From assembly GCA_024138025.1 (NCBI GenBank), contig JAMXBD010000362.1, forward strand, positions 682,001 to 746,000: 64,000 nucleotides of DNA, written 5' to 3'. Position 1 is the first letter of the stretch. Every line of letters starts with the position of its first letter. Below are positions 1 through 11,780 of this stretch, one piece after another. The position numbers and the translations under genes are program-made. A model generated the notes under the pieces. That model searched no databases and was not told where the DNA came from. It was given only the letters and a program-made list of their open reading frames with translations. Source of the stretch: Combretum micranthum (taxonomy: Eukaryota > Streptophyta > Magnoliopsida > Myrtales > Combretaceae).

Positions 1-69
1 TGTCATACTTAAGCTTTAATATTGAGTGTGACGGACTATTACGTTTAGGGTACCCTTTGGGGCGTGACA
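1..69 (+). repeat. 3' end of a large Ty3/gypsy LTR, cut by the window edge
   Basis: The first 69 bases match the terminal segment of the large LTRs elsewhere in this window (ends at 29786, 38557 and 59461). They hold the descending arm of the LTR-end hairpin, a degenerate GGCGGACT-type motif, GTTTAGGGTACCC and the closing GCGTGACA. The LTR ends at 69; no PBS follows, so it is probably another solo or truncated copy. The rest lies before the window. Confidence 0.75.
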
Positions 70-1543
70 GTAAAAATATCAAATTAAATGAGAGCTTCTT
101 CATATTTGTTATTTTTGAACTCTTGTTGATATATAAACTCCAAGTCTTCAATTGATAAGAAAAATGATTTGAATATTTTAGATGAGATTCAATCCAAATT
201 TTCCTCCTTGCTATTGACAACGTTTGTTGATATACTTGTTTAAATCTTCCAACGGATAGGATAAAGTTGAATGTTGATGGAGATATTAATCCTGTAAATG
301 TGCACCTGCTGAGATAACAAATTTTATCTAAATCCGATAGCAAAATTGAATATTGATACATATATCTCTGTAGATAAGGTTTAAGGTTGATATTTGAATG
401 GTGTTTGGCCATATCTTAATGAGAAATATCATCTAACACTGTTGAATATTGAAACAGATTTGTATCCCTTTGAAATTTGCTCGTATCTTACTGTCCTTAA
501 ATTTCTACAAAATTGAATTCTTGATTATGTTGAAACACAACCTTCATATCTCATAAATAGATGACTCTGTCAGATAAGCTTCTTATGGCATATTTGAGTT
601 GAATCTTAAACATGTCTTAAAAATTAAACTTGAACATATGACCTTGAACTTGCTGTCAAAACTTGAACCTTTAACAAATCTATAACCCATTGTAAGCTTG
701 AATCCCCTGGATATTTGAACCAATTTAGTAGAACATATTTGAATGTATTACCCAAATACGTTCAACTTTAGAGTTAGATCTTCAAATCTATAAAGAATCC
801 CTAGAAAATTTGATCTACCATGTTTTGTTCGTGATTCTACAGATTTTTTCAATATAGCAGGTCTACTCTTTGAGTTACTTTATGAGTCTTACTATCTTCT
901 TGACAAGTAGCATGTTTACTTTCTAAGTTACCTTTTGAGTGTCATTTTCTTCTTGAATAACTTTCTAGTTACTTTTTGAATTTCCTTTTTATTCTGATCT
1001 TATTTTTGAAAAATACATTTATAATACTTTTAATCAACTCGATTTTATATATTGAACTGCATACTTAATAATTTTTTTAGTAATCACTAATCTTTTTGTT
1101 ATCATCAAAACGTATATTGAGAGACCCTAACACAAACAACAATGAGGAATAAATATAAAGTTCCTCATCAATTAAGATCGAAAATATAACAAGAGAAGTA
1201 AGATTTAACCTTTTTGCATTAGAGAGAGCTTGCAATTGTAGTTGTCAGTTCTTGTGTAGGAAAAACTGCTTGTGCTTCATTCCTTTTGTTTATATATATG
1301 CACCCTTGTTGAAACAATTTTGAAACCAACGACTAGATTCTTATAATGTGCGGGATATTTCTTCTTATTTGTATTAGAAATTCTGGATATGCTTTAATCG
1401 AAATATTCTTTTTAAAATTTATCTTGTTCTTACGGAGATCTTCTATATTAGATTATCTTAGTGTTGTCGAGATCATGCACATTTATAGGAACTATGGTTT
1501 AAATCAAGTATGAATTCTTGTGAATTGAGTAGACTAAAAATGA
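70..1543. other. AT-rich intergenic stretch, no gene recognised
   Basis: No convincing coding frame. Read on the minus strand, the part near 1080-1120 has a TTTTGATGATAACAAA-like motif often seen in SIRE-type copia LTRs, so decayed retroelement sequence is possible, but I cannot set boundaries. Confidence 0.35.
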
Positions 1544-1571
1544 CTTATCAAATCCCCTCACACTTAAGCTT
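1544..1571 (-). other. Athila/Tat-like polypurine tract and start of 3' LTR
   Basis: On the minus strand this reads AAGCTTAAGTGTGAGGGG followed by ATTTGATAAG. A run of this type (AAGTGTGGGGG then TGATAA) is the usual junction between internal region and 3' LTR in Athila/Tat-type gypsy elements. It lies on the same strand as, and downstream of, the gag remnant at 3818-4993, so both may come from one element whose pol has been lost. The far LTR end was not found. Confidence 0.5.
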
Positions 1572-2048
1572 TTTCTTGTCCTCAATCAAACCATCTTTTA
1601 AGATCAACAAAGCAAAGCTTCTTGAATTCAAAAAATAAATCATAAATTAAATTTGACCAAACCAAACTCACATATCTCATTCATTTTAGCTCAATCACCA
1701 ATAAACTCATCATGCTATTGCTGAAATAACTCCATACAATCCTACCATATTATGTGCCAAAGTTACTTTTGTGAAAATTACTAAATTTTTCCAAGTAGAT
1801 CAATCTTTACCCTCATTGTTTAAGTTAGAAACAAAAGTAAAAATTATTCAAAAGACTAAATTAAGTAAAAGAGACTCACTTAACTTTATCCTATTATAAT
1901 TAAAGTATATAGTCCCTTAATCATCTCTCTAAGCATTACTCTCAAGAATAAAGACATACACATCAGCTCATCCCCTAAATCACTTTTCTTATTTATGCTT
2001 TCAACATTGTTCCTTTTCCTTTTCTTTCTTTGATATAACTTAGCTGAT

Positions 2049-2385
2049 AGAGGGGATGAATCATTGCTCTTCTGAGGGACCAAGATATACCTATATTAGC
2101 TAGCCTTTTTAAGCACTTTTCAATTTCATTAGTTATTAGCAAAGGAGTCAAGCCTTGCTCTTTTAAGAGACTAAGTCTTACTCATACTAACAACTATGTT
2201 CTTTTTTTCTTTTTTTGCTTTCGTGATTCAATTAATAGAGGAGTCAAGCCTTACTCTTCGGAGGGACCAAGTCCTACTCAAATTAACTGAACATGTTTTT
2301 CTTTTATTCATGGCTTATTTAAATTTGATAGAAGGGTCAAGAAATTGCTCTTCTGAAGGACCAAACCTTGCCCATGTTAATCTTA
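2049..2385. repeat. Degenerate tandem array, four units of about 93-96 bp
   Basis: Four diverged copies of a unit built around GGAGTCAAGCCTTGCTCTT, then GAGGGACCAAG, then a CCTACTCAAATTAA-like segment. Units begin near 2052, 2144, 2240 and 2333. The array lies between a gag remnant and a PPT-like site on the minus strand, where Athila/Tat elements often carry untranslated tandem repeats. Short reading frames crossing it on either strand are by-products of the repeat. Confidence 0.7.
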
Positions 2386-3817
2386 AGCACATGCTAATTT
2401 TCGTTATGATCTTACTTTAAGATATAGCACAAGGAAAATTCATCAAGTTAAAAGTAACATTTGAACGCTCACTAAAGACTATAAGGCTTTCAAAACAACA
2501 AATTTGAAAGCATACATATTATTTAAGTTTTTAATGATTAATTGAGTAGCCTTCCTATGGAACTTAAGCCAATTCCGGCTCTAAATTCTCAAGTTAAGTA
2601 ACAAGTAAAACTATTCCACATGGATATCATAGAGTGATTTTAATAAAGTAAAGTTAACTCATAGGTAAGATAATGTTGTTCACTACTATGTTCAATTGAG
2701 TTATTAAGTGATTTTAAAAAAATTGATCAATGAAGCGCAGATTACTCTATTCAATTTTTTTTTCAACCCTTAATCTTGCTTAATCCCTTCCATCACTCTT
2801 AAAATAAACATTGTCCTCAATGTTTAAACACAATAGAATAAATAGGAAAAATAAAAAAATTAAAATGCAAAGAAAAATTTAAGTGTAGAAGTTTAGAAAA
2901 CTTCTTTGTTTCTAATCACAGGTTGATAGTTTTTTGAACCGAGGCCTTGTTTGCCTCATTGGTTAAAGCTATTTAAAACTAAGGCAAAATAGGGCAAGAT
3001 ATTAATGGTAATCATAGGCTTAATTGGAGCCATGGTTGAAGCTGTGACGAATTTTCTAAGTTATTTTTGCGACTTATATTACTTTTGCTTATTTAAGTGT
3101 ACCCTATACTAAAAGAATTTCTTGCCACAAAGAGTTTTAACAAATTCACAAAGAATAAAGAATTAAAGAATTTAAAGAATAAAGAATGAAGGAATCAAAC
3201 TCAGTATAAAAGAATAAATAATTTATCTGTAAACTAAAATGATATATTTGTTTTTAGAGATCAGAAATATGTTAAAGAATAAAACAAAATTTGATTTTAA
3301 GTGATTAAGCAACAAGTAACTGTGATCACAATCGTAGGCTCAATTTAAGCCATGGTACAGACTATGGCTAAAAAATTTATTCCTTCTTATTAACCACAGG
3401 TTGGCTCATGGCTAAAATTATCGAGTGGAATCTTGCAAAAACACTTCAAAATAAGAAGTAAAGCACGAATTGACGTGCAAAAATGATTGCATTCCTATTA
3501 TTCATATTTTAACAAAGAATTTAACCAAAACATCATTCAAACTTCATTAAAAAACTTAACATTTATCTAACTTCAAATTCTCCAGACATTCACATCAAAA
3601 ATCTGTTTTAGAGTCTTACAGAACTTTATCATCCCTCAAAATGTTCAAATATCCTAGTCTAAAACCATCAAGCATTTGTCAAACAACTTCTTGAACATTT
3701 TTCAAAGACATTCACAAAGGTCTTTTAGAAACAAAGAAAACTACATCATTTAAAAAAAATAACTAAGCTTTCAAAGAGAAATAGGTTAGTCATCCTAAGA
3801 GTCTTTTTCTTTTCATC
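2386..3817. other. Non-coding AT-rich stretch with a diverged short direct repeat
   Basis: No gene. A segment at about 3009-3035 (ATCATAGGCTTAATTGGAGC then CATGG) recurs in diverged form at about 3327-3352. Given its position, this is probably the untranslated internal part of the Athila-like element. Confidence 0.4.
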
Positions 3818-4993
3818 TCAACTCTTGGCCTGGTTTTTTGGGTTGGCTTCTGTGTTGGCTAAGAAAGTTCCTTTAGGTCTTTCAGCTAAGAGCATGAAAA
3901 TTTGACCCAATTGTGACTCTAGGTTGTGAATAGCAGTTAAATGATTCCTCAAAGTTATATCAATACCCTACCACTTTGCCTTAGAGGCATTAATAAACTG
4001 AGGAATCAATTCCTCCAAAGAAACTTGCTTCGTTTGAGACACATGATCCTTAACCCTGCTTTTTTGAAAGTTAGGTATAGGAAAATTTGGATTTTGAAAA
4101 TTGTTATTACTCCATCTAAAGTTTGGATGGTTTCTTCAGCCAGGGTTATAAGTGTTATTATAAGGATCATTTTTGGATTCGCTGAAATTTCCAATGTACT
4201 CAATATTCTCAGCTAGCATCCCTTTAGAACTCTATCCTATACCTCTATCAACCATATGCACTTGTGTAGCCCCCATAGTCATACTATTGATCTTTTTAGT
4301 TAGAGCTTCCACCTTAGAGGTTAAAGAGGTGACTATGTTAAGTTCAGACATACTCCCAGGCTTCTCCTTCCTAACCTTAACAGATGACCATTGGTAATAG
4401 TTGTTGGCCATATCTTCAAAAAGATGCAAACACTCTTTTGGGGACTTGTTGTTTGAGCTCCCTCCTACTGCTGCATCAATTAACTGCTTAGTGCCATAGT
4501 TTAGTCTGCTATAGAACATTTGCACTTGTGTCCATTCTAGCATTCCATAGTGTGGGCATCTTTCTAGCAGCTCCTTGCACCTCTCAAAAGTTTCATAGAG
4601 GGTTTTAGATTCCAACTGGTGGAATAAAGCTTTGTCCACTCTCATCTTTGCTATCTTAGAGGGTGGGAAGTATTTTCTTATAAAGTTATTAGCCATTTGT
4701 TGCCATGTTATTATGGACTGTATAGGCAAACTATTAAGTGACTTCTTTGCATTCCCTCTCAATAAAAAAGGAAACAACCTAAGGTGTATGGCATCATCAA
4801 AGGCCCCATTGATATTTAAGGTATCACAAATTTCCAAATATTATTGGAGGTGGGTATTGTGATCTTTATCTTGCAATCCATCAAACTACACGTACTGTTG
4901 GATCATTGGGATAACATTGGGCTTTTTTTCAAAGTTATTGGCTGCTAGCCTAAGGTGTATTTTTTTATCTTTTAAACTTTCAACATTTGTCAT
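3818..4993 (-). pseudogene. gag: Athila-like Ty3/gypsy gag pseudogene
   Basis: Reading the minus strand from an ATG at 4991-4993, one frame runs to a TGA at 3818-3820 and translates throughout as gag. The longest open part (4232-4837, 201 codons) has the family landmarks LEICDT, HLRLFPF, AKKSLNSLP, FIRKYFPP and RCPHYG. Further on come NNYYQW, a NTYNPG-RNHPNF segment, a LESQLGQI segment and a GTFLANTEANPKNQ-like end. Gag would form the virus-like particle. Roughly six in-frame stops interrupt the frame without any frameshift, so it is a dead copy. No PBS, protease or pol is seen beside it. Confidence 0.85.
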
Positions 4994-6992
4994 AGTTAAG
5001 GACAATTAACATTTTTCATGTGCAATTTGAAAGTTTGGAAGGGTAAATTGACACAGATAAAATTTTAAAGGTAAATCTACACGTAGATGAAGTGTCAAGG
5101 GGTAGTTTGCAATTCCCTCTGTTTGTTTTTATGGAAAATATTAATTATCTTTAACTGTACTAACTTTTATAAGTTTAAAGGGCTAAAAAATGCACTTTAA
5201 AAGTCTAAAAGATGAATTTGCACCAAGGTAAAAGTTTAGAGAGTAATTTGCAATTTGTCCAAAATTTTTTATTAGTTGAACTAAGCCATGTTAAAATAAA
5301 AATGAATTAAAATATTGTACCAAGCCCAATCGTGACTAAAAGCTATTTTATTGAAGTTGCATAGCATGTGAGCCAAAGCTAAGTAACTCCTTTATGAGTT
5401 ACTTAACATTTTATCGATGTTTCTTTGCTTTGCTTGGGTGGGTTCCTCCAAAAAGTAAGTTGTTTTAGGTTTTTTTTTTTTTTTAATTTTTTTTGTATTT
5501 TTGATGTTAGTTATATATAATTTATGTAATGTGTGACCATAAAAATTTTGAAAAATCCTATTAAGAAACTTTTCAAATAACTCATGGATAAAGTAGTAAG
5601 AGTTGCTTAGGATGCTAATGTGACATGTTAAGTAACTACCTAAGTAATTCACGATTAAAGATGATCTAAATAATATAAATGTATAAACATCCTTAGGATG
5701 GTATGTAGATTATGTTTAGTGATTGTGCTTCAGTCTATTAAGAAAACTTGTCATCTTGGCAATTTTCTAATTGATTTAATCAATTAGAAATGAGTTATGA
5801 GCTTGCATTTTCAGTTTGCCATTAATGATATATTGAAAATATCTACAACAAACAAAACGGAACTCAAATTAATGAAACTAATTAACTATATAGAAAATGA
5901 TCCCGAGAATGTCAATGCTTTAGCTGCATAAGCTGCTAAGCCCGGCTAATCACTTGGAATTTCCCTATTACATAAAAGGCGTATTCCATATCTGTGTGTT
6001 AGTGGTTTACCCGTTACAATCAACATATAGGACATATGTAGTCATACATTCATTTCTTTCGTGGAGAGAGAGCACACGCGCTTCTTGATACCCCATTTAC
6101 AGAGAACGTCAATGCTTTAGCTGCATAAGCGGCTAGGCATGGCCAATCACTCGGGATTTTCCTATTATATAAGAGGCGTATTCCATATCCGTGTCTTAGT
6201 GGTTTGTGTTACAATTACTAGCGGATGTTGTACCACCATATGTGTGCAAATTTAATAGATAATTAAGTAAAATACATAATTAATTAAATGCTAAAGCAAA
6301 ACATAGAAGAGTATGAAAATATTTAAAAAGTACATATAATACATAAGTTGATGAAAAATGTCAACAATATTCTATATCATTGGGACGATTGATGATGGAA
6401 CATTGAAAGTCATACTAAATCCGGTAGTTTTTGTATTTTTACAAGCATCACAAAATATAAACTAATCCAATGCAAACAAATATATTTCAATCTCCATTGA
6501 AGTAAATATGAATTCTTAAAACCATTACATTTGAGAGAAAACAATAAAAATATACAAAAAATGTTAGACAAATTGAAAATTATTGAGAATATAAAAGTTT
6601 GTATATTTCATCATATTTTGGTCATTTTGATATCATATTTTTATTATGTTCAAATAGATATTTGTTAAGAAACAGATACTAATACAAAATTGATAATTTT
6701 ACTCATAAATTGATTAAATAAATATGATACAGATATGATAAAGATAAGTTACAGATGGATACAATACGGATAAAAATCCAACAATCTAAACAAACCTTAT
6801 CAATAATATTAAAGTAAGAAAGGGACTTTGTTGTCATAGACATGTAAAAAAAAAAAAAATCTATATAATATTACAACAGTAACCTAGACATTAGCATAAA
6901 ATAACTTTCTTACTCATCATTAAATAACTATTTTCACACTTATATTCTACTCTTCATTACAAAATAATATGCCTAACTATTGTCTACTGGAC
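4994..6992. other. Intergenic stretch containing a direct duplication
   Basis: No coding gene; the minus-strand frame at 5392-5652 is low-complexity. A segment of roughly 120 bp at 5902-6025 (AATGTCAATGCTTTAGCTGC, then GGCGTATTCCATATC, then GTTACAAT) is repeated at 6102-6215 with scattered changes and an offset of 197 bp. The rest is AT-rich, with a poly-A run near 6847. Confidence 0.5.
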
Positions 6993-6997
6993 CTCTA

Positions 6998-7478
6998 TGA
7001 TAGAATTAATATTAATTAATTAACCCAAGAACCGAATCCTGTCTAGAAATTATTTGATAACAAGAAAAGATGCAGAAACGTACCAGAATTCATGATTAAT
7101 TGAAGAATTAGGAAGATGATCTTCTAATTGATTGTATCTCCTTAGGTTTTTCTTTTGACAGATAAGAATTTAGAAAGAAAGAATTGATACATCAATTAGG
7201 GACCACACCTTATTTATAATAAATCTTTATGTGTGAAATTACCAATGTGCCCATCATTAATTGATAATTTACACTTCAGGAATTCTACACATATATTAAC
7301 ACCACACTTTATATTTTAGATGATATGGACCATTACATAAAATTATATCACTTTATTAGGTCATCAAACTTTATAATAGTAATATGTATATAATTATTAG
7401 CCACAATACATGTACGTCTACATGTCCATATGTATTTATAAATATGTATGCACATAGTGTACAATCCAAATTCTAACA
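6998..7478 (-). repeat. 3' LTR of the copia element
   Basis: 481 bp; TG...CA ends on the minus strand. Nearly identical to 12966-13449. The main differences are a 4-bp ATTA-type length change near its CA end and about ten substitutions. Confidence 0.93.
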
Positions 7479-7492
7479 AATCTCCCACTTGG
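7479..7492 (-). other. Polypurine tract of the copia element
   Basis: On the minus strand it reads CCAAGTGGGAGATT directly before the 3' LTR start TGTTAG. AAGTGGGAGATT is the usual copia plus-strand priming tract. Confidence 0.85.
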
Positions 7493-7882
7493 ATTGCACA
7501 ACCATGTGCTCATATTATAGAAACCTTTGATCATATACAAATCACCATTACTAAATGTGCACAAAAAATAAAGATAAATCATCTGAAACAATCTCGTCCA
7601 TTAGACTTATTAACGTAAGGACTAAAGAAGCAGTCGTTGTCATTTCGCAACTAAACCCACAATAATCTCATACATCAACTTGACTAAATGACATAGATTA
7701 AGTATGGATGTGTAGCATGGAAATTACATGTAATGTGATATATACACATGCCTATTTCCAACTGGTCCAACCTTAACCAAATGAGATCAGAATTCAGAGT
7801 AAATCAAATTGATACTTTATTATGAAACCAAATAATATCATGATATCAAATACATAACATATGACACAAAACTCCCACTAAA

Positions 7883-10846
7883 TTAAACTGTATCAAATGT
7901 AACGACACCCATGTGAGCAACATGCTCATGAAAGGCCGAAGGTGTCAATGCCTTAGTGAATGGATCCGCTAGCATGGAGTTTGTTCCTATTAGCTCAATG
8001 CTAATAAAACCACTCTGAACTCTTTCTTTCACAACAAGGAACTTAATATCTATATGTTTAGATCTAGAAGAGCTCCTGTTGTTATTTGAATACAAGACTG
8101 TTGCTCGATTGTCACAATACAGCTTGAGTGGCCTTTCAATGCCATCGACTACTCGCAGTTTTGTAATGAAGTTACGCAGCCATATAGCATGATTGGATGC
8201 CTCATAACAAGCAACAAATTCAGCTTCCATAGTGGACGATGCAACAAGTGTCTGCTTAGCACTCTTCCAAGAAATTGCACCTCCAGCTAATAGAAATACA
8301 TAACCAGATGTTGATTTTCGACTATCTTGACATCCAGCAAAGTCGGAATCAGAAAACCCTATGATCTCAAGTTTATCCGACCTTCTATATGTGAGCATAT
8401 AATCCTTAGTATTTTGTAAATATCTAAAGACTCTTTTGGCTGCAATCCAATGTTCTCTTCCCGGATTACTTTGATATCTGCCAAGCATTCCAACAATGTA
8501 TGCAAGATCAGGTCGTGTACAGACCTGTGCATACATCAAACTCCCTACTGCTGAAGCGTAAGGAATATTCTGCATAAACTTGGATTCCAAATCATTTCTT
8601 GGACACTGTTTCAAACTGAACTTATCTCCTTTAGACACAGGGGTGTCATGAGGTTTACAATTTTGCATGCCAAAGCGTTGTAATACCTTTTCAATATAAC
8701 CCTTCTGTGATAATCCTAAAACTCCCCGTGAACGATCACGATGGATTTGGATCCCTAATACGAAGGATGCTTCACCAAGATCTTTCATTTCAAATTTATT
8801 TGATAAAAATTTCTTGGTTTCCCGAAGCAATTCTACATCGCTACTAGCAAGCAAAATATCATCCACATATAAGACCAAAAATATGAATCTACTCCCACTG
8901 AATTTATGGTATACACAATCTTCAACAGTGTTCACTTCAAAACCAAATGAGAGAACAACTTGATGAAATTTCAAATACCATTGACGAGAAGCTTGCTTGA
9001 GCCCATAAATGGATTTCTTAAGTTTACAAACCAATTTGCTAGTTTCCTCGGAAGCCAACCCTTCTGGTTGTTTCATATAAATAGTTTCCTCAATGTCTCC
9101 ATTGAGAAAAGCAGTTTTGACATCCATCTGATGTAGCTCAAGATCAAAATGCGCCACAAGAGCCATAATAGTCCTAAAAGAGTCTTTCGATGAAACCGGA
9201 GAGAAAGTCTCTTTATAGTCAATGCCTTCCTTTTGAGTGAATCCTTTAGCGACAAGACGAGCCTTATATCTTTCTATATTGCCTTGTGAATCCCTTTTGG
9301 TCTTAAATACCCATTTACAACCAATTGGTTTCACACCTTCTGGCAATAAAACAAGATCCCAAACGTCATTGTCTTTCATGGATTGCATTTCTTCACTCAT
9401 GGCATTTATCCACTTATGAGAATTAGAACTTTCAATTGCTTCATGAAAAGTGATTGGATCATCTCCCATTAAGTCAACATGTTCTTCATTCTCTATGAGA
9501 TATACATAATCATCTGAAAATGTACTTCTCTTTACTCTAGTAGATCTTCTTAAAGGCTCTAACTCATTTTGAATTTGAGGTTGTTGAGTTTGATCTTGAT
9601 GCTCCTCATAAATAATCTGTTGAGGAACTACTGGATGATCTACAGGTAATGCCTGTTGATCTTGATGAGTAGGAAGTTCAACATCATTATCTTGTAATGG
9701 ATCTTGATGTTGTTGTTGAATAACGTTAGGTATGACAACCTGATCATTATCAACAGTACCTGTATAGAGAGGAAAATTTATTGAATCCTCTTCAAAAACA
9801 AAGTTATTATCCTTATCTTCCCCTCCAAACTCAACATCCTCAAAGAATCGGGCAATTCCCGTCTCAAAAAATGTTCTTGTTTTGGGATTGTAGAATTTAT
9901 ACCCTCGTGATCTTTCTGCATATCCCACAAAATAACTACTAATAGTTCTTGCATCCAGTTTCTTTTCATTTGGCCTATAAGGCCTTGCCTCAGCTGGACA
10001 TCCCCAAACTCGTAAGTGCTTTAAGACTGGTTTCTTACCAGTCCATAACTCATAAGGGGTTTTATTTATAGCTTTTGTAGGAACTCTATTAAGGATATAG
10101 ACTGCGGTCTTTAATGCATCACCCCATAGAGAGTGAGGTAAAGTTGTACGAGAAATCATACTTCTTACCATATCCTTAAGGGTTCTATTACGTCTCTCTG
10201 CTACACCATTCATGTTTGGAGAACCTGGCATAGTGTATTGAGGGACAATCCCACACTCTTCTAAGAAACGAGCAAAAGGACCTGGACGTTGCTCACCTGA
10301 TCCATCATATCTACCGTAGTATTCACCACCACGATCAGATCTAATGGACTTAATAGTCTTACCAAGTTGATTTTCAACTTCGGCCTTGAATGACTTGAAA
10401 ACGTCCAATGCTTGTGACTTCTCATGAATTAAATATAGGTAGCCATATCGAGAATAATCGTCAATGAACGTGATAAAGTATTGTTGACCATTCCATGAAG
10501 CTGTAGGAAATGGCCCACAAATATCCGTATGTATCAGTTCTAAGACATCTTTAACTCTCTCGGCTCCTACTTTTCTCTTGTTTGTAATTTTACCCTTAAT
10601 GCACTCAACACAAGTATCATAATCCAAATGATCAAACTTTTCAATAATCCCTTCCGACACAAGCCTATCAATTCTCTGTTTAGAGATATGACCCAAACGT
10701 TTGTGCCATAAAGAGAAAGAATTTTCATTTGAAAATTTGCGTTTAGTGCCTTTGGTTTCAACATTGTGGGACTCACCATAGGAAGATATTGTATCAAGTA
10801 AATAAAGATTGTCATAATCAGATAAAGTACTAGTTCCAATAAGCAT
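7883..10846 (-). CDS. pol: Copia pol: integrase, reverse transcriptase, RNase H
   Basis: An uninterrupted frame of 987 codons. A GAG-pre-integrase zinc segment is at about residues 47-85 (LWHKRLGH, then CVEC). The integrase core at about 105-225 shows the DDE triad: D108 in HTDICG, D171 in SDRGGEYY, E217 in VAERRN. A Q/H-rich linker follows at about 370-430. Reverse transcriptase (RVT_2) spans about 495-740, with [11 protein letters not shown] and the catalytic YVDD at 660-663. RNase H spans about 825-960, with [17 protein letters not shown] and LYCDN, ending in a SKHIDIKF motif. All catalytic residues I can identify are present. The ATG at 10846 is only the first one after a frameshift in an oligo-A run at about 10852-10859, so the original polyprotein was longer. 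It would have been made as a Gag-Pol fusion on genomic RNA. Confidence 0.93.
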   Translation of the reverse strand: MLIGTSTLSDYDNLYLLDTISSYGESHNVETKGTKRKFSNENSFSLWHKRLGHISKQRIDRLVSEGIIEKFDHLDYDTCVECIKGKITNKRKVGAERVKDVLELIHTDICGPFPTASWNGQQYFITFIDDYSRYGYLYLIHEKSQALDVFKSFKAEVENQLGKTIKSIRSDRGGEYYGRYDGSGEQRPGPFARFLEECGIVPQYTMPGSPNMNGVAERRNRTLKDMVRSMISRTTLPHSLWGDALKTAVYILNRVPTKAINKTPYELWTGKKPVLKHLRVWGCPAEARPYRPNEKKLDARTISSYFVGYAERSRGYKFYNPKTRTFFETGIARFFEDVEFGGEDKDNNFVFEEDSINFPLYTGTVDNDQVVIPNVIQQQHQDPLQDNDVELPTHQDQQALPVDHPVVPQQIIYEEHQDQTQQPQIQNELEPLRRSTRVKRSTFSDDYVYLIENEEHVDLMGDDPITFHEAIESSNSHKWINAMSEEMQSMKDNDVWDLVLLPEGVKPIGCKWVFKTKRDSQGNIERYKARLVAKGFTQKEGIDYKETFSPVSSKDSFRTIMALVAHFDLELHQMDVKTAFLNGDIEETIYMKQPEGLASEETSKLVCKLKKSIYGLKQASRQWYLKFHQVVLSFGFEVNTVEDCVYHKFSGSRFIFLVLYVDDILLASSDVELLRETKKFLSNKFEMKDLGEASFVLGIQIHRDRSRGVLGLSQKGYIEKVLQRFGMQNCKPHDTPVSKGDKFSLKQCPRNDLESKFMQNIPYASAVGSLMYAQVCTRPDLAYIVGMLGRYQSNPGREHWIAAKRVFRYLQNTKDYMLTYRRSDKLEIIGFSDSDFAGCQDSRKSTSGYVFLLAGGAISWKSAKQTLVASSTMEAEFVACYEASNHAIWLRNFITKLRVVDGIERPLKLYCDNRATVLYSNNNRSSSRSKHIDIKFLVVKERVQSGFISIELIGTNSMLADPFTKALTPSAFHEHVAHMGVVTFDTV

Positions 10847-11780
10847 AGAATTAAAAAAACATTACATTTTCTATGTCCAAATGAACAAATAAATCCTTCT
10901 TTGTCCAATACAGAAACTGAAACTAAATTCCGTCTAAAAGACGGTATAATAAATGTGTTGTTTAATTCTAAATAAAAACCAGTAGATAACAACAACTTAA
11001 AAGTCCTATGCCTTGAACTTCCACCGGATTTCCAGCCCCCATGTATATGAATTTCTCATCATTATTGGGTTTTCGGCAGTTCAGGCAACCCTGCATAGAT
11101 GTACTTATGTGAGTTGTTGCACCAGAATCCAACCACCAAGTATACCTTGGAACTGAAACCATATTAACTTACAAACAAGAGCGAAAGACATACCTTTCTT
11201 CACACGCCAAGTGTGATACTTAGTGCAGTCTTTCTTCATATGAGAAGTGTCCTTACAAAAGAAGCATTTCTTTTCTGTACGTCCCTTGAACATGTCCTTA
11301 TGCTTCTTTTGTGCTTATGACACCACAATCTCCTTACCTTTCCTCTTTTCACCATGGCCTGAAGAGGTTGATGTGTAATGAGCACTCTCAATCTTATGTT
11401 GTTTCATCCTATCTTCCTCTTCCACTAAGTGAGAGATGAGTTCATTAAATGTCCATTTGTCCTTTTGACAATTATAGCTCACCTCAAACTGTCCAAATTG
11501 TGGAGGAAGTGAAATCAACACTAAATGAATGAGCGGTCCCACCTCTCAAAAATCTTCCTATCCTCGGAAGAGCTTTGATCTATAAGAGGTGCAGGAGATT
11601 GCTCTCTCAATGCAAGGTCTAAATCCATGCATCCCAAGACCATAATCACCTTATTTTTCCAAGTTTTAAAATTACTACCATTAAGCATCGGAATACTATT
11701 GATTGTGGTAGTAACAGAAGTAGCATTAACAGTATCAGCAGTATAAAGAACAATATATATAAAACAAATAATTAGCTCAC
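10847..11780 (-). pseudogene. gag-pro: Copia gag and protease region, frameshifted and partly deleted
   Basis: Read from high to low coordinates. The gag N-terminus has PMLNGSNFKTWK (about 11,700-11,640). The frame then jumps from WDRSF straight to a HLVLISLPPQFGQF segment (about 11,520), which in relatives lies roughly a hundred residues further on; I infer an internal deletion. An in-frame TAA occurs at about 11,315. An intact zinc knuckle CX2CX4HX4C (CFFCKDTSHMKKDC) lies near 11,260-11,220. The aspartic protease start WWLDSGATTHIS lies near 11,135-11,100. At least three frame changes (about 11,165, 10,990 and 10,855) separate these parts from pol. The pieces are clearly from one former gag-pro. 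Confidence 0.85.

Noticed and set aside
5392..5652. 86-codon minus-strand frame
   Set aside because: Low-complexity lysine-rich peptide over an oligo-T tract; no domain, no promoter context.
9237..9419. 60-codon plus-strand frame and similar frames inside 7883-10846
   Set aside because: Antisense or alternate-frame shadows of the copia pol frame.
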